A DNA stretch of 64,000 bases from Rossellomorea marisflavi (GTDB lineage Bacteria > Bacillota > Bacilli > Bacillales > Bacillaceae_B). The stretch is from the NCBI RefSeq assembly GCF_009806575.1, contig NZ_CP047095.1, forward strand, positions 2,794,001 to 2,858,000, given 5' to 3'. This document shows positions 40,980 to 48,813 of this stretch, piece after piece (the first letter of the stretch is position 1; each line of letters starts with the position of its first letter). The notes below the pieces were generated by a model. It was not told the origin of the DNA, searched no databases, and saw only the letters and a list, made by a program, of their open reading frames with translations. Made by a program: the position numbers and the translations under genes.

Positions 40980-41235
40980 AGGGGCTGGGCCAAAAGTGTT
41001 TTACTCATAGTAAAACCCGAATGGATTTGCCTACATCCAGACAAATTCATTCGGGTTTTTTAGCGGTTGATCGGAGTACAAGACGAAAACTCCTGCGGGA
41101 TGAGCAGCTGATGTGAGACGGCTCACGGGCTACCCGCAGAAAGCGTAGTCTTGAACGGAAATCATGAGCGGTATTAAGAACCTACACTGATATTATTCGT
41201 CATGAAAGGGTCCCTTTTTAGTTTTGTCCCAGCCT
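40980..41235. repeat. MITE-like interspersed repeat, intact copy
   Basis: About 256 bases with terminal inverted repeats (GGGGCTGGGCCAAAA on the left, TTTTGTCCCAGCCTC on the right). It carries a hairpin AAAACCCGAATG...CATTCGGGTTTT and the conserved inner block TCCTGCGGGATGAGCAGCTG. The reverse complement matches the split copy at 2898-4973. It fills the gap between yqgQ and the GerA-type gene, whose stop codon it touches, and may serve that gene as terminator. Confidence 0.88.
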
Positions 41236-42695
41236 CAACGGTCCGGGTCCTTAGGGTGAAGGAAACGCGGCCTCCGATTCTTAAGAGGCATGGGAGAACG
41301 GAGGAACACATCCCTGAAGGCCCTGAAGTTGAAGGGGATGAACGGCCACATATAGGGAATGTCGAAGGACTTCATCCTGGACAGCATCATCAGCCATAGG
41401 AAGACCCCGATGATGAAGCCGTAGACTCCCCACAGGGAGGTCATGATCAGCAGGAAGATCCTCACCAGGCGATTGGCAAGACTCATCTCATAACTTGGAG
41501 TCGAGAACGTGCCGATGGCTGCAATGGCAAGATAAAGGATGACTTCATTCACCAACAGGCCGACTTCCACGGCTACCTGACCGATCATCAGTGCAGCAAC
41601 GAGACCAAGTGCCGTCGCAAGGGAAGAAGGCGTATGGATCGCTGCCATCCTCAGGATGTCGATTCCTACCTCGATCATGAGGAACTGAAGGAATAACGGG
41701 ACTTCCCCGGACTCATTCACCCCTATATACGAGAGAGAATCGGGCAGGAGAGCAGGATTGATCGTGAACAGGTAATACAGCGGCAATAAGAAAATGGAAC
41801 ACCAAACTGCAATGAACCTGACGAATCGTAAATATGCCCCCACGGACGGTTTATTGCGGTATTCTTCCGCGTGCTGGAGATGATGCCAGAACGTTGTGGG
41901 AGTGATCATGACGCTCGGTGATCCATCCACCATGATGATGATATGGCCTTCATATAAATGAGCGGCCGCCGTATCGGGACGCTCTGTATAGCGCACCATG
42001 GGATACGGATTCCAGTGACGGCCGGATATGAATTCTTCCAGTGTCTTCTCACCCATGGGCAGCCCGTCAGTGTCGATCTTGGAGAGGGCATCCTTGATGC
42101 GATGGACAAGTTCAGGATCTGCTATGTCTTCGATGTAACTGACCACGATGTCGGTTTTGCTCCTTCTCCCTACCTGCATGTACTCCATCCTCAGGGATGG
42201 GTCCCTGACCCTTCTCCTGGTCAATGCCGTATTGAAGACGATCGTTTCCACGTACCCGTCGCGTGAACCACGGACCACCCGTTCAATATCAGGTTCCTGC
42301 GGTCCCCTTACAGGGTAGGTCCTGGCATCGATCATAATGACTTTATCGACCCCATCCACCACGAGTGCCGTCGGTCCGGCCAGTACAAGATCCACCACTT
42401 GATTCAAATCATCGACCTGTTCGATTTCGATATAGGGGATATAGGTCTTCAAAAGCTTCTGGAGGGCATCTTCCTGGAGCTGTTCCGGGTCCAGGCCCGA
42501 AAGGAGCTTCATCAGATAGTGCATGATGTCATCTTTTACAAAGCCGTCCACCATGAACAGGCCCATTTTCCTTTCGGCGTACTCCACATCGAGCTGGATG
42601 ACATCGAAACTCTTATCGACAGCAAGGACTTCCCTTAAATAACTTGTATTTTCTTCAATTACAGATGAAACAGGTTTCTTTTCCTGCATGGCCAT
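41235..42695 (-). CDS. GerA-family spore germination protein (SpoVAF-like)
   Basis: About 486 residues of the GerA A-subunit family. A soluble N-terminal part (to about 270) includes VDGFVKDDIMHYLMKLL and EGHIIIMVDGSPSVMITPTTFWHH. The membrane part has four or five segments, e.g. FIAVWCSIFLLPLYYLFT and IFLLIMTSLWGVYGFIIGVFLWLMM. A C-terminal basic tail follows. Length and tail resemble SpoVAF more than GerAA. No B or C subunit gene is next to it. The stop codon abuts the MITE, so its last residues may have been altered by the insertion. Confidence 0.85.
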   Translation of the reverse strand: MAMQEKKPVSSVIEENTSYLREVLAVDKSFDVIQLDVEYAERKMGLFMVDGFVKDDIMHYLMKLLSGLDPEQLQEDALQKLLKTYIPYIEIEQVDDLNQVVDLVLAGPTALVVDGVDKVIMIDARTYPVRGPQEPDIERVVRGSRDGYVETIVFNTALTRRRVRDPSLRMEYMQVGRRSKTDIVVSYIEDIADPELVHRIKDALSKIDTDGLPMGEKTLEEFISGRHWNPYPMVRYTERPDTAAAHLYEGHIIIMVDGSPSVMITPTTFWHHLQHAEEYRNKPSVGAYLRFVRFIAVWCSIFLLPLYYLFTINPALLPDSLSYIGVNESGEVPLFLQFLMIEVGIDILRMAAIHTPSSLATALGLVAALMIGQVAVEVGLLVNEVILYLAIAAIGTFSTPSYEMSLANRLVRIFLLIMTSLWGVYGFIIGVFLWLMMLSRMKSFDIPYMWPFIPFNFRAFRDVFLRSPMPLKNRRPRFLHPKDPDR

Positions 42696-42825
42696 AGCGT
42701 TCACTTCCCATTTTTCACATTATCCTCACCATCTTTGACACATTCCCCTTCCGTCATACCTCTCATAATCCAGACTCCCTCTTCATAGATTGGATGGAAG
42801 GGACAAACTTTTGGAGTGGATGATC

Positions 42826-43695
42826 ATGAAAAACCGGATAAAAGACGTTTGGCCGTTCCTCATCATCTTGGCATCTGCCATTCTATTGATTCAATTGCTA
42901 TACAAGCCCGAGACAAGGGAGAGCATCATCTTCTTCCCTATTGACCAGAACGCCTCCTTCCTCTCAGCCTCGACCTCCCTGAACCTCACTCAACAGAAAG
43001 ATCAGGTGGTGGACTGGACTGTAGCCTCTGAACTTGACACCCCGGCGTATCTCAGGCAGGATGTGGGACTTCTGTTCAGCAACGGGAAGCTGAAAGGCGT
43101 ATTGAACAAATGGAAGCCGAACACCACCAGCCTGTACCAGAAAATGAAAGTAGAGGATGATGAGAGCAACCTCCTTCAGGCAGTGGCTTATCACTATGCT
43201 GAGATCCATGAAGGGGAAGACACCTTCAAAAGTGCACAAACCATGACCAGTGACCAGCTTTATATCATCGATTCCTCTTTCAGTCCCTTGGGCTCATTCA
43301 AAACGCCGACGACGGATGTGCAGGCCGAATGGAAGAAAAGCCTCGACCGGTTGGTCACAAAGACCGTTGACACTTCATGGGCCAAGGGAATGAAAGAGCT
43401 GCAGATCAATGCGGGGGACTATAACGCCCTTCCCTTGACAGAACTCCCCGCTTATTCAAGCCGCCCCTATCCCGGATTCACCCCTGCCCAGTGGGCAAAA
43501 GTAACGGGAAATCTATGGGAGGGCCTCTATAAGAATTATGCAATAGGCATAAAAAAAGAGGATGGAGCCATCCTGAATCCAGTGGACAGCACCATCCCCC
43601 TAATCCTTCTAAAAAAAGACCGCAAGGAAGTCCTTGTATTGATCATCGACAAGAAAGGTGAGGCTTCGCTCCTTCGCCAGGCGATTTCCTATTAA
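42826..43695 (+). CDS. Membrane-anchored conserved protein, unknown
   Basis: A 289-residue protein with an N-terminal anchor (MKNRIKDVWPFLIILASAILLIQLL) and the rest outside. It contains CapA-like or lipase-like features I cannot pin down: IYIIDSSFSPLG-type strands (LYIIDSSFSPLGSF) and a conserved-looking SRPYPGFTPAQWAKVTGN. The start at 42826 has GGAGTGG about seven bases upstream. It diverges from the GerA-type gene and converges with gluP, overlapping it by four bases at the 3' ends. No family or function is recognised. Confidence 0.75.
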   Translation: MKNRIKDVWPFLIILASAILLIQLLYKPETRESIIFFPIDQNASFLSASTSLNLTQQKDQVVDWTVASELDTPAYLRQDVGLLFSNGKLKGVLNKWKPNTTSLYQKMKVEDDESNLLQAVAYHYAEIHEGEDTFKSAQTMTSDQLYIIDSSFSPLGSFKTPTTDVQAEWKKSLDRLVTKTVDTSWAKGMKELQINAGDYNALPLTELPAYSSRPYPGFTPAQWAKVTGNLWEGLYKNYAIGIKKEDGAILNPVDSTIPLILLKKDRKEVLVLIIDKKGEASLLRQAISY

Positions 43696-45206
43696 TATTC
43701 TTGTTTCAGGTAGTCGTAAAGCTCTTTAAATTTCTCATTGGAAGCCGAAAGTTCGTAGGCCCTCTCGGCATGTTTGAGGGCTTCTTCCCTTTTCCCCTCT
43801 TCACTTTGTAAGATGTAGGCAAGATTATAATGGGCTTCCGGAAGGGATTCATCTTCCTGGATGGCCTTTTTGAGGTGTTCCTCTGCCTGATCCATTTTGT
43901 TCAGTTGGATTTCTGCGTAGGAAAGTTGAAAATACACAATGGCATCGGGATCGCCTTTTTCTGCCACCGGTCTCAAAAGCGCTTCCGCTTCCTCCCATTT
44001 CTCTAAGGCAAGCTTTTCCGCAGCCATGGCATTGACATGGTCCACACTCATTTTAAGTGGATCGTCGTTCCATCCCCTATTGATGGACAGGGAAAGGATG
44101 ATGATCATGACGGCAAGGAACAGCAGCTGCCTGATCTTCTTACCAGACTTCGGCACACCTACAATACCTGCCATGATGAAGCCTCCCACCACACCACCAA
44201 AGTGCCCGGCGTTATCGATTCCCGGGAGAATGAATCCGATGACGAGATTGAGAGCGAATACGACGATGATATTATTGCCCATCGTACGGAAAAAGATCGT
44301 TGGATGAACGGTGCCGAAATACAATAGGGCTCCGAAACATCCGAAGATCGCCCCGCTCGCACCTGCCGAAACCGTATCGGTGAACAGGAAGCTCCCGAGT
44401 GACCCCATGATACCTGCGACGACGTAGACCAGGATAAACCTGAATCTCCCGTAAATCCGCTCGACTGCTCCCCCCAGATAGAACAGGGCGACGCTGTTGA
44501 AAAGGAGATGAATCATGCCGATATGCAGAAAGACCGGGGTGATCAGACGCCACCATTCCCCTTCAAGCATGAGCGGTTTGTACTTGGCTCCGAAGCGGAT
44601 GAGGGTTTCAGTATTGTGACTTCCCCCGTTCAGTTCCAAAATCCCGAACATAACCACCTGGATAGCGATGAATAGGTATGTAAAAAAGGGTTTCCCCGAT
44701 TGGAAAAGACTTTGCTCTTCCTGGATCCGCCTCCTGGCAGAGGTGAGGGCAAGCCCTCTCATCCATTCCACATCACGGTCCCCGATATCCTGAGGCAGAT
44801 CCCAGTCCCCCCCGCCGAGCACAGGATCGTTTCTCAGCGTTTCCTTGTAGCGGGCGGACTCGACAATCAAGGGGGTGACCGTCACATTCCCCCTGCTAAC
44901 AGTGTCCATTCCATCATCCACAGGAGGATAAGTGGATACATAAATCGTTTGGATGTTGAGCTTACGCTTACGGAGTGATTTACGCAGGTTCTCTCCGTTC
45001 TGAAGGACTAGTTCCATATCCCGCTCCATCCAACGGAAGAAATCCAGATCCTTCAACCGGACGCGGACGATGCCGGCTTGTTTCATCCCCGTATTTTCAA
45101 GCCACACTTCCCCGTGTTCATCGGATTGATGGATAAGTCTGTACTGTTTCCTTTCCACCAGATGATGAACGATTTTCCAAAACAGATAGTGATTCGTCAG
45201 ATCCAC
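43692..45206 (-). CDS. gluP: Rhomboid intramembrane serine protease GluP with TPR tail
   Basis: A 504-residue rhomboid. A soluble N-terminal domain of about 175 residues is followed by the membrane core with HIGMIHLLFNSVALFYLGG, the catalytic serine in SAGASGAIFG (near residue 288) and the catalytic histidine in NAGHFGGVVGG (near 340). The C-terminal tail has two or three TPR repeats (AEKLALEKWEEAEALLRPVAEKG, then ESLPEAHYNLAYILQSEE). In B. subtilis GluP (YqgP) works with FtsH on membrane proteins such as MgtE. The position near yqgQ-glcK matches. Confidence 0.95.
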   Translation of the reverse strand: MDLTNHYLFWKIVHHLVERKQYRLIHQSDEHGEVWLENTGMKQAGIVRVRLKDLDFFRWMERDMELVLQNGENLRKSLRKRKLNIQTIYVSTYPPVDDGMDTVSRGNVTVTPLIVESARYKETLRNDPVLGGGDWDLPQDIGDRDVEWMRGLALTSARRRIQEEQSLFQSGKPFFTYLFIAIQVVMFGILELNGGSHNTETLIRFGAKYKPLMLEGEWWRLITPVFLHIGMIHLLFNSVALFYLGGAVERIYGRFRFILVYVVAGIMGSLGSFLFTDTVSAGASGAIFGCFGALLYFGTVHPTIFFRTMGNNIIVVFALNLVIGFILPGIDNAGHFGGVVGGFIMAGIVGVPKSGKKIRQLLFLAVMIIILSLSINRGWNDDPLKMSVDHVNAMAAEKLALEKWEEAEALLRPVAEKGDPDAIVYFQLSYAEIQLNKMDQAEEHLKKAIQEDESLPEAHYNLAYILQSEEGKREEALKHAERAYELSASNEKFKELYDYLKQEY

Positions 45207-45278
45207 TCGTCTTCACTACTTTCATTGAGTATAGATGTTACCCATACTATACCGGACAGTCGAAAATAAAGAAATGAA

Positions 45279-45304
45279 AAAGCCCGTATCCATTGGATAC
45301 GGGC
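45279..45304 (-). terminator. Intrinsic terminator after yqgO
   Basis: CCCGTATCCA and TGGATACGGG pair tightly, with CUUUUUC on the leftward strand; it lies eight bases past the yqgO stop. Confidence 0.8.
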
Positions 45305-45310
45305 CATGCA

Positions 45311-45487
45311 TTACCGGAATGTACTCTGTATGAACTTTGAGCGTATTGCCGGAATCCCCATCATCCACCTGACCGCCCATTTCCTCAGGAAGCTGCTTCC
45401 GAGGATGAGGTTAAGCAACCTGTAGCGATTGGGAACGAGCATGAATAAGACGAGTCCTGCTATCAACCATTTCATCCATCCGTTCAT
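45311..45487 (-). CDS. yqgO: Small membrane protein YqgO-like
   Basis: A 58-residue protein: MNGWMKWLIAGLVLFMLVP, then NRYRLLNLILGSSFLRKW and ending in QSTFR. One N-terminal membrane helix and a basic C-terminal half. AGGAGGG lies at the right distance before the ATG and a terminator follows. Size and place between gluP and yqgN match B. subtilis yqgO; sequence identity was not tested. The function is unknown. Confidence 0.75.
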   Translation of the reverse strand: MNGWMKWLIAGLVLFMLVPNRYRLLNLILGSSFLRKWAVRWMMGIPAIRSKFIQSTFR

Positions 45488-45550
45488 CTTGATCCCTCCT
45501 GATGATAGTTTGGATGAATACGGTGGAACTTATGCCAGAACTTTTCTTTT

Positions 45551-46336
45551 TCACCAGAAAAATAAAACCGGTAAAATGCCGGCAATTAGACAGGAAAGGA
45601 AATTCACCATTTCATTGGTCATCCAGGGGATTCCCCCTGTGTGCACCGTAGCCATGCCGCAGTGCTCATGGGATTCCGTTTCCAGTCCGCATTCAGGGCA
45701 CACCGAGCGGGATTGGATCGTCCCTCCGATCACCGTATCGAAAACACTCCCCAAAAATCCAGCTGCTGCAATCACTCCCGCTCCCCCCAGGGAGGTGCCT
45801 GGAAGAAGGAGAAGAGAAGCTCCAGCGATCAGTAAGGCTCCCCCGGCTGATGCACCGGTTCCGAGGATGGAAACCCCGCCTGAGGTTCCCCGTTCCACCT
45901 TCCTGAAGGTGAGGAAGTGACGGGGTGCCTCTTTCGACAGGGGGCCGATTTCAGAAGCCCATGTATCGGAATTGGCCGAGGCGATGGCAGCAGCGAATCC
46001 CATGGTCCACACAGCGTCACCGGTCCAAAGGGCCAGGATGGCAAAGATTGCCGGGACCCCACCGTTTGCCGCTACCTGCTCCCAATCCCTGGTTGACGAC
46101 TTGGCCAGCTTTTCTTCCACTCCCGCCTTCTCCTCTTTCCTGAATGCAGAAAACAAGGAAGAAGTGATGAAGAAGAGGAATAGGAGCATCAGGCCCTGAA
46201 TCCCGCTTCCGAGCACAATCAAAGAACCAACCAAGAAGGCCATTCCAGCACCCGAAGCAGTGAGGAATTTCAACTTCCATCCCGCCGCTGCTCCCCCCAC
46301 GATTCCTATGAATGAGAAGATGAATTCAATCCCCAC
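45551..46336 (-). CDS. DUF92 family polytopic membrane protein
   Basis: A 261-residue DUF92/TMEM19 membrane protein with about six membrane segments. Family motifs are AAIASANSDTWASEIGPLSK and TFRKVERGTSGGVSILGTGASAGG (near residues 118-165), then GSVFDTVIGGTIQ. A CPECG...HCG pair suggests a metal site in the last loop. GTG 46336 overlaps the stop of yqgN, giving translational coupling. In some organisms DUF92 genes work in isoprenoid phosphate metabolism; nothing here shows it. Confidence 0.87.
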   Translation of the reverse strand: MGIEFIFSFIGIVGGAAAGWKLKFLTASGAGMAFLVGSLIVLGSGIQGLMLLFLFFITSSLFSAFRKEEKAGVEEKLAKSSTRDWEQVAANGGVPAIFAILALWTGDAVWTMGFAAAIASANSDTWASEIGPLSKEAPRHFLTFRKVERGTSGGVSILGTGASAGGALLIAGASLLLLPGTSLGGAGVIAAAGFLGSVFDTVIGGTIQSRSVCPECGLETESHEHCGMATVHTGGIPWMTNEMVNFLSCLIAGILPVLFFW

Positions 46337-46889
46337 AGTGGATGATCCCGGATTCTGTGACGATCTTTTGGACAGGGAGATCAAATGACTCAACCGGGAC
46401 TTCCGCAACCAGCTGTTCGTCTGCAGCCAGTGAGATGGTCGTCCCTTTGTATCCCGTCAGGATCCGGTCGTAATAGCCCCCGCCAAAACCGAGGCGATAT
46501 CCATCGGTAGTGAAGGCAAGTCCCGGAACGATCATCAGGTCGATCTCATCCAAAGCAATCGGTTCAGCCTCTTTCGTCCTCGGTTCGTAGAGTCCGTAAT
46601 AGACTTGTTCAAGTTCTCCGAAGTCGTTCAGGGCATAGAAATCCATCCCCCTCGTCTTAGGCAGGCACCTTGGCACGACCATGATCTTTCCTTCTTCCCA
46701 TCCCCGTTTCACGATCCCCCATGTATCGATCTCCGGTGGTTTGGATACGGTGACGGCAATCACCCTGCTGCCGGTCCAATCGCCGGAAGTAAACAGGTTC
46801 TGTTCGATCCTATACCCTTTTTGTTTCCCCGTGGCGAATGGGATGTTCGCAAGCTTCTCAAGCTGCCTTTCCCTCATGATTTGCTTCAT
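46326..46889 (-). CDS. yqgN: 5-formyltetrahydrofolate cyclo-ligase
   Basis: A 187-residue 5-FTHF cyclo-ligase (MTHFS). It converts 5-formyl-THF to 5,10-methenyl-THF with ATP. The diagnostic C-terminal block is DLMIVPGLAFTTDGYRLGFGGGYYDRIL (read near 130-155), with PRCLPKTRGMDFY and EPRTKEAEPI before it. ATG 46889 follows AAGGAG. B. subtilis YqgN lies at the same place. Confidence 0.95.
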   Translation of the reverse strand: MKQIMRERQLEKLANIPFATGKQKGYRIEQNLFTSGDWTGSRVIAVTVSKPPEIDTWGIVKRGWEEGKIMVVPRCLPKTRGMDFYALNDFGELEQVYYGLYEPRTKEAEPIALDEIDLMIVPGLAFTTDGYRLGFGGGYYDRILTGYKGTTISLAADEQLVAEVPVESFDLPVQKIVTESGIIHCGD

Positions 46890-46981
46890 GGTCCCACTCC
46901 TTCCTGTATGTTGTACCTTCATTATATAGAATCTTGTTGTGAAGAACACCCGTCTCATGAAAGGTACCCATTGGTTCAGGT

Positions 46982-47026
46982 AAAAAAAGAGACCGCATCC
47001 TTTTGGGATCCGGTCTCTTTTTTTAC
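46982..47026. terminator. Terminator between rpmG and yqgN
   Basis: AAAGAGACCGCATCC and GGATCCGGTCTCTTT form a long stem with U tracts at both sides. On the leftward strand it ends rpmG transcription. Confidence 0.85.
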
Positions 47027-47027
47027 A

Positions 47028-47177
47028 TTATTTTGTTTCACGGTGCAATGTAACACGCTTCAATTTCGGGCAGTATTTTTTTAGCTCAAGACGGTCTGGA
47101 TTGTTACGCTTGTTCTTCGTTGTAATATAGTTACGCTCACCAGTTTCTGTGCAAGCTAAAGTAATGTTTACACGCAT
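47028..47177 (-). CDS. rpmG: Ribosomal protein L33
   Basis: A 49-residue L33: [39 protein letters not shown] and [16 protein letters not shown] lies before the ATG. Zinc-binding forms have two CxxC pairs. Here each half keeps only one cysteine (CTET and YCPK), so tight zinc binding is doubtful. The position next to yqgN is as in B. subtilis (rpmGA). Confidence 0.96.
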   Translation of the reverse strand: MRVNITLACTETGERNYITTKNKRNNPDRLELKKYCPKLKRVTLHRETK

Positions 47178-47234
47178 TATAATTTCCCTCCAAACATTAA
47201 CATGTTCTTCTCATCATACGACTTTTCTATAATA

Positions 47235-47810
47235 TCACTTTTCTGAGGGAAATGCTAGTCTGTTTTTCATTCTCTCATCCAAATTTATTACCTCTTCCTT
47301 CAATGCTCCTTCGATGCCGTAAACGCTCCCGCTCTTCCGTTCGAATGGCTCCAGTGAAAAGTCCAGCATGTAGACCATCATATTCTGGCCATTGGTGATG
47401 GGATAGTAGTACAAACTGCCTTCCTTCAAGGATTTCCTCCATAATTGCAGGCCCTTCAGGTTCAATGGATAAATCGTCTTTTTAACTGAATCTGCTGTCG
47501 ATACGATATTCGTTGCAGCGAGATTCCTTCCTCCATAATTCCAGAAGATGTCTTTCCCGAAGGATACGATACCAATAGTATCTTCTTTGCAGGAGAGCCA
47601 TTCCACCAAGAAAAACACCTTCAGCTTCCTGGACTTATCCGTTGTATTCTGGAGGCGGAACGAAAGGGATTCTCCCCATTCCTCGCCATTCCCTTCCACC
47701 GACACACCGATCCCATTCACGACACATTCCTTTCCCCTGTCAAGGGTACGGTTCTTTCCGGAGTCCCATGCGATCCCCTGTATATGAAATGTCCGATTAT
47801 ACTCATTCAT
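47235..47810 (-). CDS. Unknown protein of the glucan-type cluster
   Basis: About 191 residues, starting MNEYNRTFHIQGIAWDSGKN after AAAGGTG. It is probably beta-rich (GESLSFRLQNTTDKSRKLKVFF, then LVEWLSCKEDTIGIVSFGKDIF), resembling a carbohydrate-binding or accessory beta-sandwich domain, but I recognise no family. Its start overlaps the nucleotidyltransferase end, so it is the last gene of the four-gene operon. It may bind the polysaccharide product; that is inference from context. Confidence 0.75.
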   Translation of the reverse strand: MNEYNRTFHIQGIAWDSGKNRTLDRGKECVVNGIGVSVEGNGEEWGESLSFRLQNTTDKSRKLKVFFLVEWLSCKEDTIGIVSFGKDIFWNYGGRNLAATNIVSTADSVKKTIYPLNLKGLQLWRKSLKEGSLYYYPITNGQNMMVYMLDFSLEPFERKSGSVYGIEGALKEEVINLDERMKNRLAFPSEK

Positions 47811-48813
47811 ATGCTTCGACACCTTTAGCCATATTTTTTATTTTCTCTCCATAGTATTCGGCCAGTTTCTTCGATTGTTGTTTTCGCTGGGCTTTCGAGT
47901 AAATGATGAACCCTCGTTCCGGGTCATTTATGATTTTAGTCCTGCCCCCGCCTTGATCCCTGAATACCATTTCCCCGCTGCTCCAAAAGGCAGGGACCGT
48001 TTCCATCAATTTCGCAAACACGATCGGTTTTTTCCGTTTCGGGCAGGAAACGCGGATTCTGGTCATGTACGGCTCTCCCTTCATGGACAGGTCACTGAGA
48101 AAAGGGGCGGCAATCGTACCTGCCATGACGTCTTCCCTGGCATGCTTATATTGATCGGGACTTCCGATATCCCTCCAATATGCGTTGGTCCTGTAAGCAA
48201 ACACCCGCTCATTGGAAGAAAGGAGATCCGGAATCAAGTCACTGCTGAAATCGACTTTCCCTTCCCGGTGATACTCATCCAGGAGGATCGGATCCAAGAC
48301 ATAGATGCCGGTATTGACTTCATCACCGATCCAGTTTTCAGGTTTTTCCCTGAATTCAATCAGTCTTCCCATGCTGTCCGTGTGGCACACCCCGTAACCG
48401 GCTGGATTGCTGACCTCCTTGGTGACCAGGGTCATGCGGGCCTTTTTCCGGAAATGATACGAGATGACATCCTGAAGCTTGAGGTCAGTGAAAGCATCAC
48501 CGCTCATGACCAGGATGGGTTCCTTGAACCGCACCCGGGCACGGAAGAGACCTCCCGCAGTCCCAAGGGGGAACGGTTCCTCCAGGTACGATATGCTTAC
48601 ACCATGTCTGCGCCCATCTTTGAAGTGGGAGCGGATCGTATCCGCTTTGTAGCAGGTTGTGATCACGATATCCCTGATCCCTTGGGACTTCAGGAGATCG
48701 ATCGTGTACTCCAGCAGCGGCTTATTCAAGATAGGGACCATCGGTTTTGGTACGGTAAGGGTATAGGGGCGCAGCCTGCGCCCTTCCCCGCCTGCAAGAA
48801 TGACAGCCTTCAT
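47803..48813 (-). CDS. NDP-sugar nucleotidyltransferase (ADP-glucose pyrophosphorylase type)
   Basis: A 336-residue sugar-1-phosphate nucleotidyltransferase. The nucleotide loop is AVILAGGEGRRLRPYTLTVPKPMVPI (residues 3-28), FPLGTAGGLF (near 81) binds the sugar nucleotide, and EKPENWIGDEVNTGIYVLDP (near 155) is the sugar site. The C-terminal 100 residues are not a left-handed helix domain but a basic, DUF-like tail. It should supply NDP-glucose or -mannose to the GT4 domain encoded upstream, whose stop it overlaps. Confidence 0.88.
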   Translation of the reverse strand: MKAVILAGGEGRRLRPYTLTVPKPMVPILNKPLLEYTIDLLKSQGIRDIVITTCYKADTIRSHFKDGRRHGVSISYLEEPFPLGTAGGLFRARVRFKEPILVMSGDAFTDLKLQDVISYHFRKKARMTLVTKEVSNPAGYGVCHTDSMGRLIEFREKPENWIGDEVNTGIYVLDPILLDEYHREGKVDFSSDLIPDLLSSNERVFAYRTNAYWRDIGSPDQYKHAREDVMAGTIAAPFLSDLSMKGEPYMTRIRVSCPKRKKPIVFAKLMETVPAFWSSGEMVFRDQGGGRTKIINDPERGFIIYSKAQRKQQSKKLAEYYGEKIKNMAKGVEAYE

